The notes under the pieces are model-generated. The model was given only the letters and a program-made list of their open reading frames with translations, made no database searches and had not been told where the DNA came from. From contig CAZMTK010000007.1 in NCBI GenBank assembly GCA_964569245.1, positions 1 to 64,000 on the forward strand: 64,000 nt of DNA. Reading direction: 5' to 3'. Origin of the DNA: JAAYTY01 sp964569245 (GTDB lineage: Bacteria > Fermentibacterota > Fermentibacteria > Fermentibacterales > Fermentibacteraceae). The translations under genes and the position numbers were made by a program. Below are positions 16,880 through 25,318 of this stretch, in pieces (position 1 is the first letter of the stretch; every line of letters begins with the position of its first letter).

Positions 16880-17713
16880 ATGCTCGACTCCCGTTCCGGA
16901 TGGTCCGATCCCGCGGAGACAGCCCGCAGGGTGAGGCTCGACGTGCTGGACATGATCGCAGCAGCCGGGTCGGGACACCCGGGCGGATCCTTCTCTGCCG
17001 TCGAGATACTCGTAGAGCTGTTCTTCAACCGGATGCGCATCGATCCCGCCGATCCAGAGCGTGCTGACAGGGACAGGTTCGTGCTCTCGAAGGGGCACGC
17101 CTGCCCGGCCCTGTACTCCGTCATGGCCCGCAGGGGCTACTTCGACCCTGCCGAGCTTGTAACGCTCAGGAAGAGAGGCTCCAGGCTCCAGGGCCATCCC
17201 GACCGTCTCCGGCTCCCCTGCCTGGACTCTTCGAGCGGCAGCCTGGGACAGGGCTTCGGAGTGGCCGTGGGTCTCGCCAGGGGGCTGAGGATGCTCGGTC
17301 TCGGATCCAGGGTCTACTGCCTGCTCGGAGACGGCGAGCTGCAGGAGGGCTGCGTATGGGAGGCCGCCTCCTGCGCAGCGCACGCGGGGCTCGCCAACCT
17401 TGTCGCCGTAGTGGACTGCAACGGCATACAGCTCGACGGGAGGGTCGAGGACATCAACTCTGTGGAGCCTCTCGCGCCGAGGTGGCAGTCTTTCGGCTGG
17501 CACGCCGTGCCCGCCGACGGCCACTCGTTCGAGTCGCTCGGATCGGCGTTCGACGAGGCCGAATCCGCTGGCTCCCCGGCGGTGGTCCTCGCCAGGACCG
17601 TGAAGGGCAGGGGCGTCTCCTTCATGGAGGACACCTGCCTGTGGCACGGCGGCTGTCCGAGCGCCGAGCAGCTTGCCGAGGCGTTCAGGGAGATCTCGGA
17701 GGGTGGACGGTGA
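16880..17713 (+). CDS. Transketolase, N-terminal (TPP-binding) subunit
   Basis: 277 residues covering the thiamine-diphosphate pyrophosphate domain. KGHACPALYSVMA, SSGSLGQG and the TPP/Mg motif GDGELQEGCVWEA through VVDCNG (about residues 152-180) are in place. GGGAGGTG precedes the ATG. The second half of the enzyme is the next gene, overlapping by GTGA. Split transketolases of this kind act as alpha2beta2 complexes in the non-oxidative pentose phosphate pathway; in other lineages similar pairs serve sugar or cofactor biosynthesis. Confidence 0.92.
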   Translation: MLDSRSGWSDPAETARRVRLDVLDMIAAAGSGHPGGSFSAVEILVELFFNRMRIDPADPERADRDRFVLSKGHACPALYSVMARRGYFDPAELVTLRKRGSRLQGHPDRLRLPCLDSSSGSLGQGFGVAVGLARGLRMLGLGSRVYCLLGDGELQEGCVWEAASCAAHAGLANLVAVVDCNGIQLDGRVEDINSVEPLAPRWQSFGWHAVPADGHSFESLGSAFDEAESAGSPAVVLARTVKGRGVSFMEDTCLWHGGCPSAEQLAEAFREISEGGR

Positions 17714-18657
17714 GCCTCCGACCGACGAGGGAGGGGTGGGTGGACGGCCTCCTGGAGGCGGCCCGGAGGGACTCCAGGGTGGTCCTGATCGATGCCGACA
17801 TCTCGAGATCGGTGGGGAGCACGAGATTCAGGGACGAGTTTCCGACGAGATGGGTGAACGTGGGCATCTGCGAGCAGGACATGCTCGCGGAGGCTGCCGG
17901 AATGGCCCTCGCCGGGCTCGTTCCCTTCGTGGAGAGCTACGCCGTGTTCGTTGCAGGGCGCGCATGGGAGCACATAAGGACCAGCGTCTGCCACATGCGG
18001 CTTCCCGTGAAGATCGGCGGAGCTCACGCCGGCCTGAGCGCAGGCCCCGACGGCGCCACCCACCAGGCACTCGAGGACATCGAGCTGATGAGGGTTCTTC
18101 CCGGCATGACGGTCCTGGTGCCCGCCGACGCGAGCCAGGCCGAGGCCGCGGCTCTGGCAGCACTTGAAACGGAAGGCCCCTGCTACGTGAGGTTCGGACG
18201 CAACCCGGCGCCCGTGGTGTTTCCACGCGGCTGCAGGCTGGGGGCGGGGGGCGCCGATGTCATGGAGGATGGTGGAGACGTGCTGATAGTCTCCTCGGGA
18301 GCCTGCCTGCAGGCCTGTCTCGATGCGCATGCCAGGCTGCGCGGGGAGGGCGTCGCAGCAGCGGTCGTGAACGTCTGGTGCCTGAAGCCCTTCCCGGCGG
18401 ACCTCGTCAGGTCGCTGGCGGCGAAGACCGGCTGCGCGGTCGCCGTGTGCGACCACCAGAAGACGGGGGGGCTGTTCGGCGCCCTTGCCGAGGCGCTGGT
18501 GCAGGGCTGCCCGGTGCCCGCCGTGCCCGTGTGCGTGAACGACACATTCGGGACGAGCGGGGAGCCGGAGGAGCTGTTCGCCCTCCACGGGCTGGATGCG
18601 GATTCGATAGTCGAGGCTGCGCACAGGGCGATGAAGAGCGCCGGCAGTTCTCATTGA
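17710..18657 (+). CDS. Transketolase, C-terminal subunit
   Basis: 315 residues containing the pyrimidine-binding and C-terminal domains. The catalytic Glu region GICEQDMLAEAAGMALAG lies near residues 55-72, and GGAHAGLSAGPDGATHQALEDI near residue 103 is the usual substrate-channel motif. GTG at 17710 overlaps the stop of the N-terminal subunit, ensuring coupled synthesis. The 3' end overlaps the -35 box of the promoter serving the downstream serA-like gene. Confidence 0.92.
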   Translation: MSLRPTREGWVDGLLEAARRDSRVVLIDADISRSVGSTRFRDEFPTRWVNVGICEQDMLAEAAGMALAGLVPFVESYAVFVAGRAWEHIRTSVCHMRLPVKIGGAHAGLSAGPDGATHQALEDIELMRVLPGMTVLVPADASQAEAAALAALETEGPCYVRFGRNPAPVVFPRGCRLGAGGADVMEDGGDVLIVSSGACLQACLDAHARLRGEGVAAAVVNVWCLKPFPADLVRSLAAKTGCAVAVCDHQKTGGLFGALAEALVQGCPVPAVPVCVNDTFGTSGEPEELFALHGLDADSIVEAAHRAMKSAGSSH

Positions 18658-18682
18658 CGGTCGCAGGGGCAGCCGGTAATAT
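18654..18682 (+). promoter_or_regulatory. Sigma-70-like promoter for the serA-like gene
   Basis: TTGACG (18654-18659), a 17-base spacer and TAATAT (18677-18682) form a near-consensus housekeeping promoter. It begins at the stop codon of the transketolase gene and lies in the only AT-rich stretch nearby, leaving a leader of about 40 bases before the ATG at 18730. Confidence 0.65.
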
Positions 18683-18729
18683 GAAAATCCATTTTTCGCG
18701 AGCGTTCACCTTCACGCGGGAGGAATGAG

Positions 18730-19638
18730 ATGGCAAGGATACTCATCTGCGACCCGATCTCGCCCGATGCCGTCGCCGAGATGCGGGGAGCGGGCCACGA
18801 GGTGGTCGAGAAGCCCGGCATGTCCCCCGAGGAGCTCCTGGAGACCGTCCCCGGCTTCGATGCCATGGTCGTGAGGAGCGCAACCAAGGTCACCCGTCCT
18901 GTGCTCGAGAAGGCGAAGGGCTCGCTGAAGCTGGTCGTCAGGGGCGGCGTGGGCATGGACAACATCGATGCCGAGGCGGCGAAGGAGACCGGCGCGAAGG
19001 TCATGAACACGCCGGGCGCCAGCTCCATCGCCGTGGCGGAGCTCGCTATGGCCCACATGCTGTCCTGCAGCAGGTTCATCACGAGGGCCGACAGGGCTTC
19101 GAAGGACGGCAGGTGGGAGAAGAAGGCCTTCAGCAAGGGCCTCGAGCTGTGGAACTCCACTCTCGGTCTGATCGGCTTCGGAAGGATAGCGCGCGAGGTG
19201 GCGAAGCGGGCTGCGGCTTTCGAGATGAAAGTGCTCTTCTTCGATCCCTATGTGGAGAAGGGCTCCGAGGGGGCCCGGAAGGTGGATCTCGAAACACTGT
19301 GCCGCGAGAGCGACTTCATCTCGCTTCACATCCCGCTCTCGGCCGAGACGAAGTACATCCTCGACGAGCCGCAGTTCGCCATGATGAAGGACGGGGTTGT
19401 CATCGTGAACTGCGCCAGGGGCGGCACCATCAACGAACAGGCCCTGATGAAGGCTCTGGACTCGGGGAAGGTGTTCGCCGCCGGCCTCGACGTCTTCGAG
19501 CAGGAGCCCCCCGCCGACCACGCGATACTGAAGCACGAGAAGGTCGGTGCAACGCCGCACATCGGCGCCGGCACCGAGGGCGCGACCTCGCGCGTCGGCG
19601 GCGAAGTGTCCAGGATCATCAACGAGTTCTTCAAGTAG
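18730..19638 (+). CDS. serA: D-3-phosphoglycerate dehydrogenase-like 2-hydroxyacid dehydrogenase
   Basis: 302 residues, NAD-dependent. The N-terminal substrate domain has VVRSATKVTR; the nucleotide-binding domain has GLIGFGRIAREVAKRA (about residue 143). The catalytic Arg (NCARGGTINE), Glu (FEQEPP) and His (TPHIGAGT) are all present. It lacks the C-terminal ACT domain, so it is a short form likely not regulated by serine. GGGAGGAATGAG before the ATG is a strong binding site. Assignment to serine biosynthesis is likely but not proven by context; other 2-hydroxyacids are possible. Confidence 0.85.
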   Translation: MARILICDPISPDAVAEMRGAGHEVVEKPGMSPEELLETVPGFDAMVVRSATKVTRPVLEKAKGSLKLVVRGGVGMDNIDAEAAKETGAKVMNTPGASSIAVAELAMAHMLSCSRFITRADRASKDGRWEKKAFSKGLELWNSTLGLIGFGRIAREVAKRAAAFEMKVLFFDPYVEKGSEGARKVDLETLCRESDFISLHIPLSAETKYILDEPQFAMMKDGVVIVNCARGGTINEQALMKALDSGKVFAAGLDVFEQEPPADHAILKHEKVGATPHIGAGTEGATSRVGGEVSRIINEFFK

Positions 19639-19662
19639 ACCTTTCAACGAGAAGGGCTGCAT

Positions 19663-20994
19663 ATGCGGAAAAAGCTCCTGCTGATGCTCCTGGCCGTGCT
19701 GGCCCCGCCGGGCGTGGCACTGGCGCAGGCGCCCGCGCCCGGCGACGTTCCGATATCGGCTGAAGACTCCTCGGCGCTCATTCCTGACAGCGGCGGAGTC
19801 TGCCCGGCGACGGGGACGGAGGTCGAGCTGCTCCCCGAGATCGCGCCACCGGGCGTTCCTGTGGTCGCCGACTTCCCCAACGACGCTGGCGACCACCTGC
19901 TAGTGTCGTTCGAGCCCAGCCCCGACGAGGCTTCGGGCTCGATCCTGGCCTACAAGGTGTACCGGCGCACTCCCGGCGCGACGGACGGCTCCGAGGAGTG
20001 GGCGGCCGTGGAGACGGTGGCTGCGGGAGATCCCACGGAGATCGTGGACGGCTACGATCCCGACTTCCCGGTGGCCTCGGGGGTCCGGTACGAATACCGG
20101 ATAGCGGCGGTGACCTCCGACTGCAGAGAGATCCAGGGAGAGGCCGCCCTCGCGGCCGTCACGGCCAGCGGCGAGTGGTTCCACACCGACAAGCTCAGGG
20201 TGCTCATAGCATGCCTCCTCTTCATCGGGCTGATCTTCCTCTACTTCTCGAAAGCCCGCAAGGGCGCGACCCTCTACCTGCGGCCCATCGCCGGCATCGA
20301 GGCGATCGACGAGGCGATAGGCAGGGCCACCGAGATGGGCAAGCCCATCCTCTACGTTCCCGGGCTCTCGTCGATCGAGGACGTGGCCACCATAGCCAGC
20401 CTGACCATTCTGGGCAGGGTGGCGAAGAAGGTGGCGGAGTACCAGACTCCGCTGAAAGTGCCCAATCGCGACCCGATAGTGTACACCGTGGCCGAGGAGG
20501 CCGTTAAGCAGGCGTATCTGGAGGCCGGCAGGCCCGACTCGTACGATCCGCTCTCGGTCTTCTTCGTGACCGACAGCCAGTTCGCGTACGTCGCCGCGGT
20601 CAACGGCCTCATGACGCGCGACAAGCCGGCTACGAACTTCTACCTGGGCATGTTCTGGGCCGAGTCGCTGCTCCTGGCAGAGACCGGGGCACTCTCCGGC
20701 GCGATCCAGATAGCCGGCACCGACGCCATCACGCAGCTCCCTTTCTTCATCACGACATGTGACTACACCCTCATAGGGGAGGAGCTCTATGCAGCCAGCG
20801 CCTACCTGGGCCGGGAGCCCAAGCAGGTGGGGGCCGTGAAGGGTCAGGATGCCTGCAAGGCCATCGTGATGACGATGGTCACTCTCGGCATCGTTCTCTC
20901 CATCGCAGACGCCATCACCGGCGCGTACTCCGATCCCGCCAGGTCGCTGCTCGAGAAGCTGCGAAGCCTGGTGGACGTCGGCACGCTCGAGTGA
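19663..20994 (+). CDS. Membrane cassette protein 1: secreted FnIII-like plus membrane-anchored domain
   Basis: 443 residues. A Sec signal peptide (1-22) is followed by a Pro/Asp-rich linker and a fibronectin-III-like beta domain (about 65-175, with SILAYKVYRR and GVRYEYRIAAV strands). A transmembrane helix (about 183-203) follows, then a conserved ~220-residue domain beginning ATLYLRPIAGIEAIDEA and including KPILYVPG, and a final hydrophobic helix near 405-425. I recall similar domains filed as an uncharacterised DUF (possibly DUF6754) but cannot confirm. First gene of a four-gene membrane operon. Confidence 0.6.
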   Translation: MRKKLLLMLLAVLAPPGVALAQAPAPGDVPISAEDSSALIPDSGGVCPATGTEVELLPEIAPPGVPVVADFPNDAGDHLLVSFEPSPDEASGSILAYKVYRRTPGATDGSEEWAAVETVAAGDPTEIVDGYDPDFPVASGVRYEYRIAAVTSDCREIQGEAALAAVTASGEWFHTDKLRVLIACLLFIGLIFLYFSKARKGATLYLRPIAGIEAIDEAIGRATEMGKPILYVPGLSSIEDVATIASLTILGRVAKKVAEYQTPLKVPNRDPIVYTVAEEAVKQAYLEAGRPDSYDPLSVFFVTDSQFAYVAAVNGLMTRDKPATNFYLGMFWAESLLLAETGALSGAIQIAGTDAITQLPFFITTCDYTLIGEELYAASAYLGREPKQVGAVKGQDACKAIVMTMVTLGIVLSIADAITGAYSDPARSLLEKLRSLVDVGTLE

Positions 20995-21016
20995 CGCGGG
21001 GAACGGAGGTGCTGCA

Positions 21017-21661
21017 ATGAAGAGAACCGTGCCTCTGATGCTGGCCCTGGTTGGCGGGGTTATCATGATCGTACAGTACTTCATCCCCCACCGGGTGTCG
21101 CAGGACGTTTTCGACTACTACACCTCGTGGGCGCCGGTCGTATCGGGCTTCGCGCTCATTCTGGGCGTGGGGAGCATCACCAGGCTGCACTTCCACAAGC
21201 TGCGGGCGAGGGACAGCAACTGGCCCTTCAGCCTCGCCGTGCTGGTGCCCATGTATCTGATGCCGATCTTCGCCTTCTTCGTCCCGGCGTCGTTCGGGGG
21301 CGGCTCCGAGAGCCCCGGATTCTTCGACTTCATGTACACCCGCGTCCAGGTGCCGATCCAGGCGACGATGTTCAGCATGCTGGCGTTCTACATCGCCAGC
21401 GCAGCCTTCAGGGCATTCAGGGCGAAGTCGCTGCTCGCGACCGTCCTGCTCCTTGCCGCGGTCATCGTCATGCTCGGACAGGTTCCGGTGGGCGACCTGC
21501 TGGGGCGCTGGCTGCCCAACACCGGCCAGTGGATCCTCAGGTTCCCCAACCTGGCCGCGAAGCGCGCCATCGAGCTCGGCGTGGGCTTCGGCATGCTCGC
21601 GACCTGCCTCAAGATCATCTTCGGCGTCGAGCGCGGCTGGCTCGGCGGGGCGGGCAGGTGA
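21017..21661 (+). CDS. Membrane cassette protein 2: polytopic membrane protein
   Basis: 214 residues with six or so hydrophobic helices (for example MLALVGGVIMIVQYFI, FALILGVGSITRL, AVLVPMYLMPIFAFFV, LLATVLLLAAVIVML). No soluble domain or catalytic motif was seen. GGAGGTGCTGCA precedes the ATG at 21017. The stop overlaps the ATG of the third cassette gene (TGATG), so the products are probably made in fixed ratio and form one membrane complex. Confidence 0.6.
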   Translation: MKRTVPLMLALVGGVIMIVQYFIPHRVSQDVFDYYTSWAPVVSGFALILGVGSITRLHFHKLRARDSNWPFSLAVLVPMYLMPIFAFFVPASFGGGSESPGFFDFMYTRVQVPIQATMFSMLAFYIASAAFRAFRAKSLLATVLLLAAVIVMLGQVPVGDLLGRWLPNTGQWILRFPNLAAKRAIELGVGFGMLATCLKIIFGVERGWLGGAGR

Positions 21662-22665
21662 TGAGCATGAGCGCGAACACCTGGGAGAAGATGCTGAACA
21701 TAGACAGGCGCTGGATCTTCCTAATGATCGGCGTCGTGGTCGTCGTCCCGTTCTTCATCCGGATGGGCCTCCCGGTAGTCCCGTCCCGCGAGGTCGAGGG
21801 CATCTACTCTCTGATTGACACCCTCGAAACCGATGATGCCATCTTCGTGGGATGGGACTTCGACCCCGGCACCGAGGCCGAGAACCAGCCCATGGGCGTC
21901 GCCGTGCTCCGGCACGCCTTCTACAGACACGTGCCCGTGTTCGTGACCGCGGTGTCTCCCCTGGGCCAGGGCCTGGCCGGGCAGGGGCTGGCCAGCGTGT
22001 TCGACACCAGGATTCCCGGCAACTTCGTGCTGGTCAGATGGGCCGACTGGGAGCCCTTCCGGGCAGCCGGATATGCGGGGCGCGACAGCCTGCAGGCCGC
22101 CTGGGAGGCGGCCGGGAACACGCTTCCCGAGGGTGCGCTCGGCTGGGTGTTCGAGGGCGTGGACTTCGCCCACCTGGGATACCAGCCGCTGTTCAGCCTG
22201 GTGATACTGGGAATGGGTAGCTCCATCTCCGCCCAGTACCCTACCGACGTGTCGGGCAACCCTGTGCCTGAAATGCCCATGCTGCAGGCGCACAAGAATC
22301 TGCGCGATGTGGACCTGGCGGTCACGCTCGCAGGCTCGAGCGCCTGCATGTGGTGGGTGATCTACGGGAACGCAAAGGTGGGGCTCCCTGTGGCCTTCGG
22401 GGTGACCGCCGTCATGGCCACCGACTACTTCCCGTACATCCAGTCCGGCCAGATCGTGGGGATGATGGGCGGGCTCCGCGGAGCGGCCGAGTACGAGGTC
22501 CTGGAGACAGAAGGGGGCTACACCCTGGCCACCGGGAACGCGTACCGCGGAATGGACGTCCAGTCTCTGGCCCACATCGTGATCATCCTGCTGGTCATCC
22601 TCGGCAACATCGCATTCTTCGCCGGAGGCTTCCACAGGAAGACAGCGCTGAAGGCGAGGAGGTAG
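21661..22665 (+). CDS. Membrane cassette protein 3: membrane-anchored extracytoplasmic protein
   Basis: 334 residues. One helix near residues 19-36 (WIFLMIGVVVVVPFFI) anchors a ~160-residue domain with segments such as DDAIFVGWDFDPGTEAENQP and VLRHAFYRHVPVFVTA, followed by further helices (around 195-210, 238-258) and a C-terminal helix. ATG at 21661 overlaps the preceding stop; ATG 21667 is an alternative. No known family recognised. The start of the soluble domain looks like an alpha/beta fold that could bind a ligand, but this is only an impression. Confidence 0.6.
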   Translation: MSMSANTWEKMLNIDRRWIFLMIGVVVVVPFFIRMGLPVVPSREVEGIYSLIDTLETDDAIFVGWDFDPGTEAENQPMGVAVLRHAFYRHVPVFVTAVSPLGQGLAGQGLASVFDTRIPGNFVLVRWADWEPFRAAGYAGRDSLQAAWEAAGNTLPEGALGWVFEGVDFAHLGYQPLFSLVILGMGSSISAQYPTDVSGNPVPEMPMLQAHKNLRDVDLAVTLAGSSACMWWVIYGNAKVGLPVAFGVTAVMATDYFPYIQSGQIVGMMGGLRGAAEYEVLETEGGYTLATGNAYRGMDVQSLAHIVIILLVILGNIAFFAGGFHRKTALKARR

Positions 22666-22668
22666 GAC

Positions 22669-23304
22669 ATGACTTTCTACGAGACCGCGGGGGTCTGGGT
22701 CGCGGCGCTGTTCACGCTCGCGATCTACTCGTTCCTTTACAAGGAGAACCCGCTCTACAGGCTCGCCGAGCACCTGGTCGTGGGAGTCTCGCTCGGCTAC
22801 TCGATGGTTCTGACCTGGCAGCGCATCATCTATCCGAGGCTTCTCCAGCCGCTGACGGAGGGTCACGAGTGGATCCTGATCATCCCGGCGGTGCTGGGCC
22901 TCCTCTACATCACCAGGTTCTTCCCGAGGATCGCATGGCTCTCTCGCTACCCTATAGGCTTCCTGCTCGGCACGGGAATGGGTGTGGCCTTCCCCCTGGA
23001 CATGCAGGCTCTGGTCCTCAGGCAGATCCATTCCACTGTGATCCCGGTCTTCACTCCGGGCACCCCCTGGGATGTGGCCCTGGGGACGGCGATCATCGTT
23101 CTCGGAACGCTGGCCGCCCTCATCTACTTCTTCTTCTCGAAGCCGCACCGCGGGCCGTTCTTCGGCTTCGGCTCCAAGGTGGGGATCTGGCTGATCATGA
23201 TCGGCTTCGGAGCGACCTTCGGCTTCACGGTCATGGGGCGCATCAGCCTCCTCATCGGGAGGGTGCAGTTCCTCCTGGCCGACTGGCTTGGGCTGATCCA
23301 CTGA
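22669..23304 (+). CDS. Membrane cassette protein 4: polytopic membrane protein
   Basis: 211 residues, about six membrane helices with short loops (VWVAALFTLAIYSFLY, IPAVLGLLYITRFFP, IIVLGTLAALIYFFFS, IWLIMIGFGATFGFTV). The loop YKENPLYRLAEHLVVGVSLGY between helices 1 and 2 is notable for charge pattern. Last gene of the cassette, 3 bases after the third; AGGAGGTAG is its binding site. A strong hairpin follows at 23314-23344, marking the end of the transcript. No family recognised. Confidence 0.6.
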   Translation: MTFYETAGVWVAALFTLAIYSFLYKENPLYRLAEHLVVGVSLGYSMVLTWQRIIYPRLLQPLTEGHEWILIIPAVLGLLYITRFFPRIAWLSRYPIGFLLGTGMGVAFPLDMQALVLRQIHSTVIPVFTPGTPWDVALGTAIIVLGTLAALIYFFFSKPHRGPFFGFGSKVGIWLIMIGFGATFGFTVMGRISLLIGRVQFLLADWLGLIH

Positions 23305-23313
23305 CGGAAAGGA

Positions 23314-23344
23314 CCTGCGGGCGCACTCAGGGTGCGCCCGCAGG
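23314..23344 (+). terminator. 13-bp hairpin ending the membrane cassette
   Basis: Perfect 13-bp stem CCTGCGGGCGCAC / GTGCGCCCGCAGG with a TCAGG loop, 10 bases after the last cassette gene. No T-run follows. It separates the cassette from the redox mini-cluster. Confidence 0.6.
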
Positions 23345-23359
23345 CTCCCGGGGCGGGAC

Positions 23360-23710
23360 GTGAACAGGACTCTTGCCGACGTGCTCCGGTGCCTGGCTTC
23401 GCTGGAGGAGATCGTCTGCGACGCGGATCTGAGGCTGTCCTTCATGGACACCGTGATCGCAGAGCTCGAGGAGGCGGGCGAGTCCCTCCTCATGGACGTC
23501 AGGTGCCATCCCCTGGATGCCCCGGCCATGGTGGAGGAGTACGAGTGCTGCAGACCCGCGAGCAGATCTGAGGAGGGATGGATCAGGATCGTTCTCCTGA
23601 CCAGCCCCGGAAGGGACGAGATGTCTGCCGTGATGGAGGCGTTCCGGTCGGCCATGGACCGGGTGGCGCCGGACGAGGAATGGAGACTGCCGGAGGAAGG
23701 GGGCGTCTAG
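23360..23710 (+). CDS. Hypothetical small cytoplasmic protein
   Basis: 116 residues from GTG at 23360, with GGGGCGGGAC upstream. Predicted helical N-terminal half (SLEEIVCDADLRLSFMDTVIAELEE) and a mixed C-terminal half; no signal peptide or membrane segment and no recognised motif. Codon use matches its neighbours. It is 1 base ahead of the rubredoxin gene and probably co-transcribed with it, so a redox or regulatory connection is possible but unsupported otherwise. Confidence 0.5.
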   Translation: MNRTLADVLRCLASLEEIVCDADLRLSFMDTVIAELEEAGESLLMDVRCHPLDAPAMVEEYECCRPASRSEEGWIRIVLLTSPGRDEMSAVMEAFRSAMDRVAPDEEWRLPEEGGV

Positions 23711-23711
23711 C

Positions 23712-23870
23712 ATGGACAGGTACGTCTGCGACGTTTGCGGATGGGTGTACGACCCGGCGGCCGGAGATCCCGACGGCGGCGTTGCGCCGGGAACGCCGTT
23801 CGACCAGCTCCCCGAAGACTGGACATGCCCCGTGTGCGGGGCCGGGAAGGGCGATTTCTCGAGAGAGTGA
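23712..23870 (+). CDS. Rubredoxin
   Basis: 52-residue Fe(Cys)4 electron carrier. Two CxxC knuckles are present: YVCDVCGWVYDPA at the N-terminus and WTCPVCGAGK near residue 38, with the typical GDPDGGVAPGTPFDQLPEDW in between. Length and spacing are exactly those of classical rubredoxins. It serves anaerobic electron transfer, often for oxygen or peroxide detoxification. The ATG lies 1 base after the upstream stop; the next gene follows after 3 bases. Confidence 0.95.
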   Translation: MDRYVCDVCGWVYDPAAGDPDGGVAPGTPFDQLPEDWTCPVCGAGKGDFSRE

Positions 23871-23873
23871 GCC

Positions 23874-24128
23874 ATGAAGAAGACCGTAGTGCTGATACTC
23901 GTATCGAACCGCAAGGAGGCCGCCCTCAAGGTCCAGCAGGTGCTGACCGGCTGGGGCTGCATGATAAAGACCCGCCTCGGCATCCACGACGGCGTGCTCG
24001 ACCAGTGCACCGAGACCGGCCTTCTCATCCTCGAGGTGGTAGGCGAGGAGGACAGGAAGGCCGAAATGGAGCGCAAGCTCAACGTCATTCCGGGAGTGGT
24101 GGCGAAGAGGGTGGATCTGGAGCTGTAG
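23874..24128 (+). CDS. TM1266-like ACT/NikR-C-type regulatory protein
   Basis: 84 residues with a beta-alpha-beta pattern (KTVVLILVSNRKEAALKVQQVL, TRLGIHD, GLLILEVVG, MERKLNVIPGVVAKRVDL). This matches small ferredoxin-fold proteins annotated as TM1266, a putative iron-only hydrogenase system regulator, and the C-terminal domain of NikR. A ligand-sensing role is likely, the ligand unknown. No hydrogenase gene is in the window. Its stop overlaps the GTG start of the next gene (TAGTG). Confidence 0.65.
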   Translation: MKKTVVLILVSNRKEAALKVQQVLTGWGCMIKTRLGIHDGVLDQCTETGLLILEVVGEEDRKAEMERKLNVIPGVVAKRVDLEL

Positions 24129-24943
24129 TGCCGCCAGGCGGGAAGCCTCTCGCGGAGGCTCTCGAAAGGCTCTACCTGCGCTACAACGTGCGCGGACTGG
24201 TTGAGCCGGATCCGCTCCAGTTCCTCTATTCCTACGACGCCCCGGCCGACAGGGAGATCGCCGGCCTCGTGGCATCGGGGCTCGCCTACGGCAGGGTGGA
24301 GCAGATCACGACGAGCGTGGGGCGGGTCCTCGAGGTTCTCGGGCCCGCCCCATCGGCGTTCCTGGCCGTAGCTGACCGCAGCAGGCTGTCCTCGCTGCTC
24401 GGAGACTTCAAGCACAGGTTCACAACCGGGGAGGAGATGGCCGCCTTCCTCGCGGCTGTGCACTCCCTGCAGGCCGAGAACGGCGGCAGCGTGCAGTGCA
24501 TGTTCTCTGGAGCCGGGAGCCTCCTGGAAGCGATGGAGACCTTCGCCCGTGAGGTGATCTCGAGGATGTCGCCGGGAAGATGCACACTGCTTCCCCTGCC
24601 TTCGTGCGGGAGCGCGTGCAAGAGACTGAACCTCTTCCTGCGCTGGATGGTGCGTTGCGACGAAGTGGATCCGGGCGGGTGGACGTGCCTCTCTCCCTCG
24701 GAACTGCTGGTGCCGCTGGACGTGCACATGCACCGCGCCGGGCTGGCTCTCGGCATGACCTCGAGGGAGCAGGGAGACATGAGGACGGTTCTGGAGATCA
24801 CAGAGGGGTTCAGAAAGCTGAGGCCGGACGACCCTGTCCGCTACGACTTCGCGATAACGCGCTTCGGCATCAGGCGCGAGCTTACACCGGCGAGCCTGAT
24901 GGCGATGCTGGGCAGGCGGGGCGGCAGCAGCGCTTCGAACTGA
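24128..24943 (+). CDS. TIGR02757/DUF2400 family protein
   Basis: 271 residues, cytoplasmic. The family hallmarks are present: LYLRYNVRGLVEPDPLQFLYSY near the N-terminus, EIAGLVASGLAYGRVEQI, KRLNLFLRWMVRCDEVDPG and PLDVHMHRAGLALGM with its His residues, which resemble a HhH/endonuclease-III-like helical fold. Function is not established in the family. GTG at 24128 overlaps the preceding stop. Its neighbours are rubredoxin and a TM1266-like protein. Confidence 0.75.
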   Translation: MPPGGKPLAEALERLYLRYNVRGLVEPDPLQFLYSYDAPADREIAGLVASGLAYGRVEQITTSVGRVLEVLGPAPSAFLAVADRSRLSSLLGDFKHRFTTGEEMAAFLAAVHSLQAENGGSVQCMFSGAGSLLEAMETFAREVISRMSPGRCTLLPLPSCGSACKRLNLFLRWMVRCDEVDPGGWTCLSPSELLVPLDVHMHRAGLALGMTSREQGDMRTVLEITEGFRKLRPDDPVRYDFAITRFGIRRELTPASLMAMLGRRGGSSASN

Positions 24944-25079
24944 AAACCGCAGAGGAGGAGCGGCACAGCGGCAGCTCGCCGCCGAGAGCATGGAACAGAC
25001 GGAGGACCGAGGGTCGGCGATGGGCATGAAAGCGGCAGCGACAGAATCCGGAAGAGCGTGCGCCATGGGGGAAGCAGCC

Positions 25080-25155
<76 letters not shown>

Positions 25156-25168
25156 ACCGGTGCGCGCC

Positions 25169-25197
25169 AATCTAGCTTGAAGCCCGTCGAAGGTCAA
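25169..25197 (-). promoter_or_regulatory. Sigma-70-like promoter of tRNA-Phe
   Basis: On the minus strand TTGACC (25197-25192), a 17-base spacer and TAGATT (25174-25169) lie 14 bases upstream of the tRNA 5' end. Position, spacing and sequence all fit a housekeeping promoter. Confidence 0.7.
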
Positions 25198-25318
25198 CCT
25201 CGACGCTGAACTATCCAGGCATCTTCCAGCAGGTCAACATCATAGTCTGAAGACAGACGACCGTGAAGCCACTGCCGCATCCACGGGTGGAAAGCCCGCA
25301 GACCAGGGGGTAGCGAGC

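Noticed and set aside
25156..25318. Possible tRNA-Sec or small RNA between tRNA-Phe and selD
   Set aside because: Searched both strands for a TCA anticodon loop with a long acceptor/T arm and found none; only a 5-bp hairpin (25245-25258) is present.
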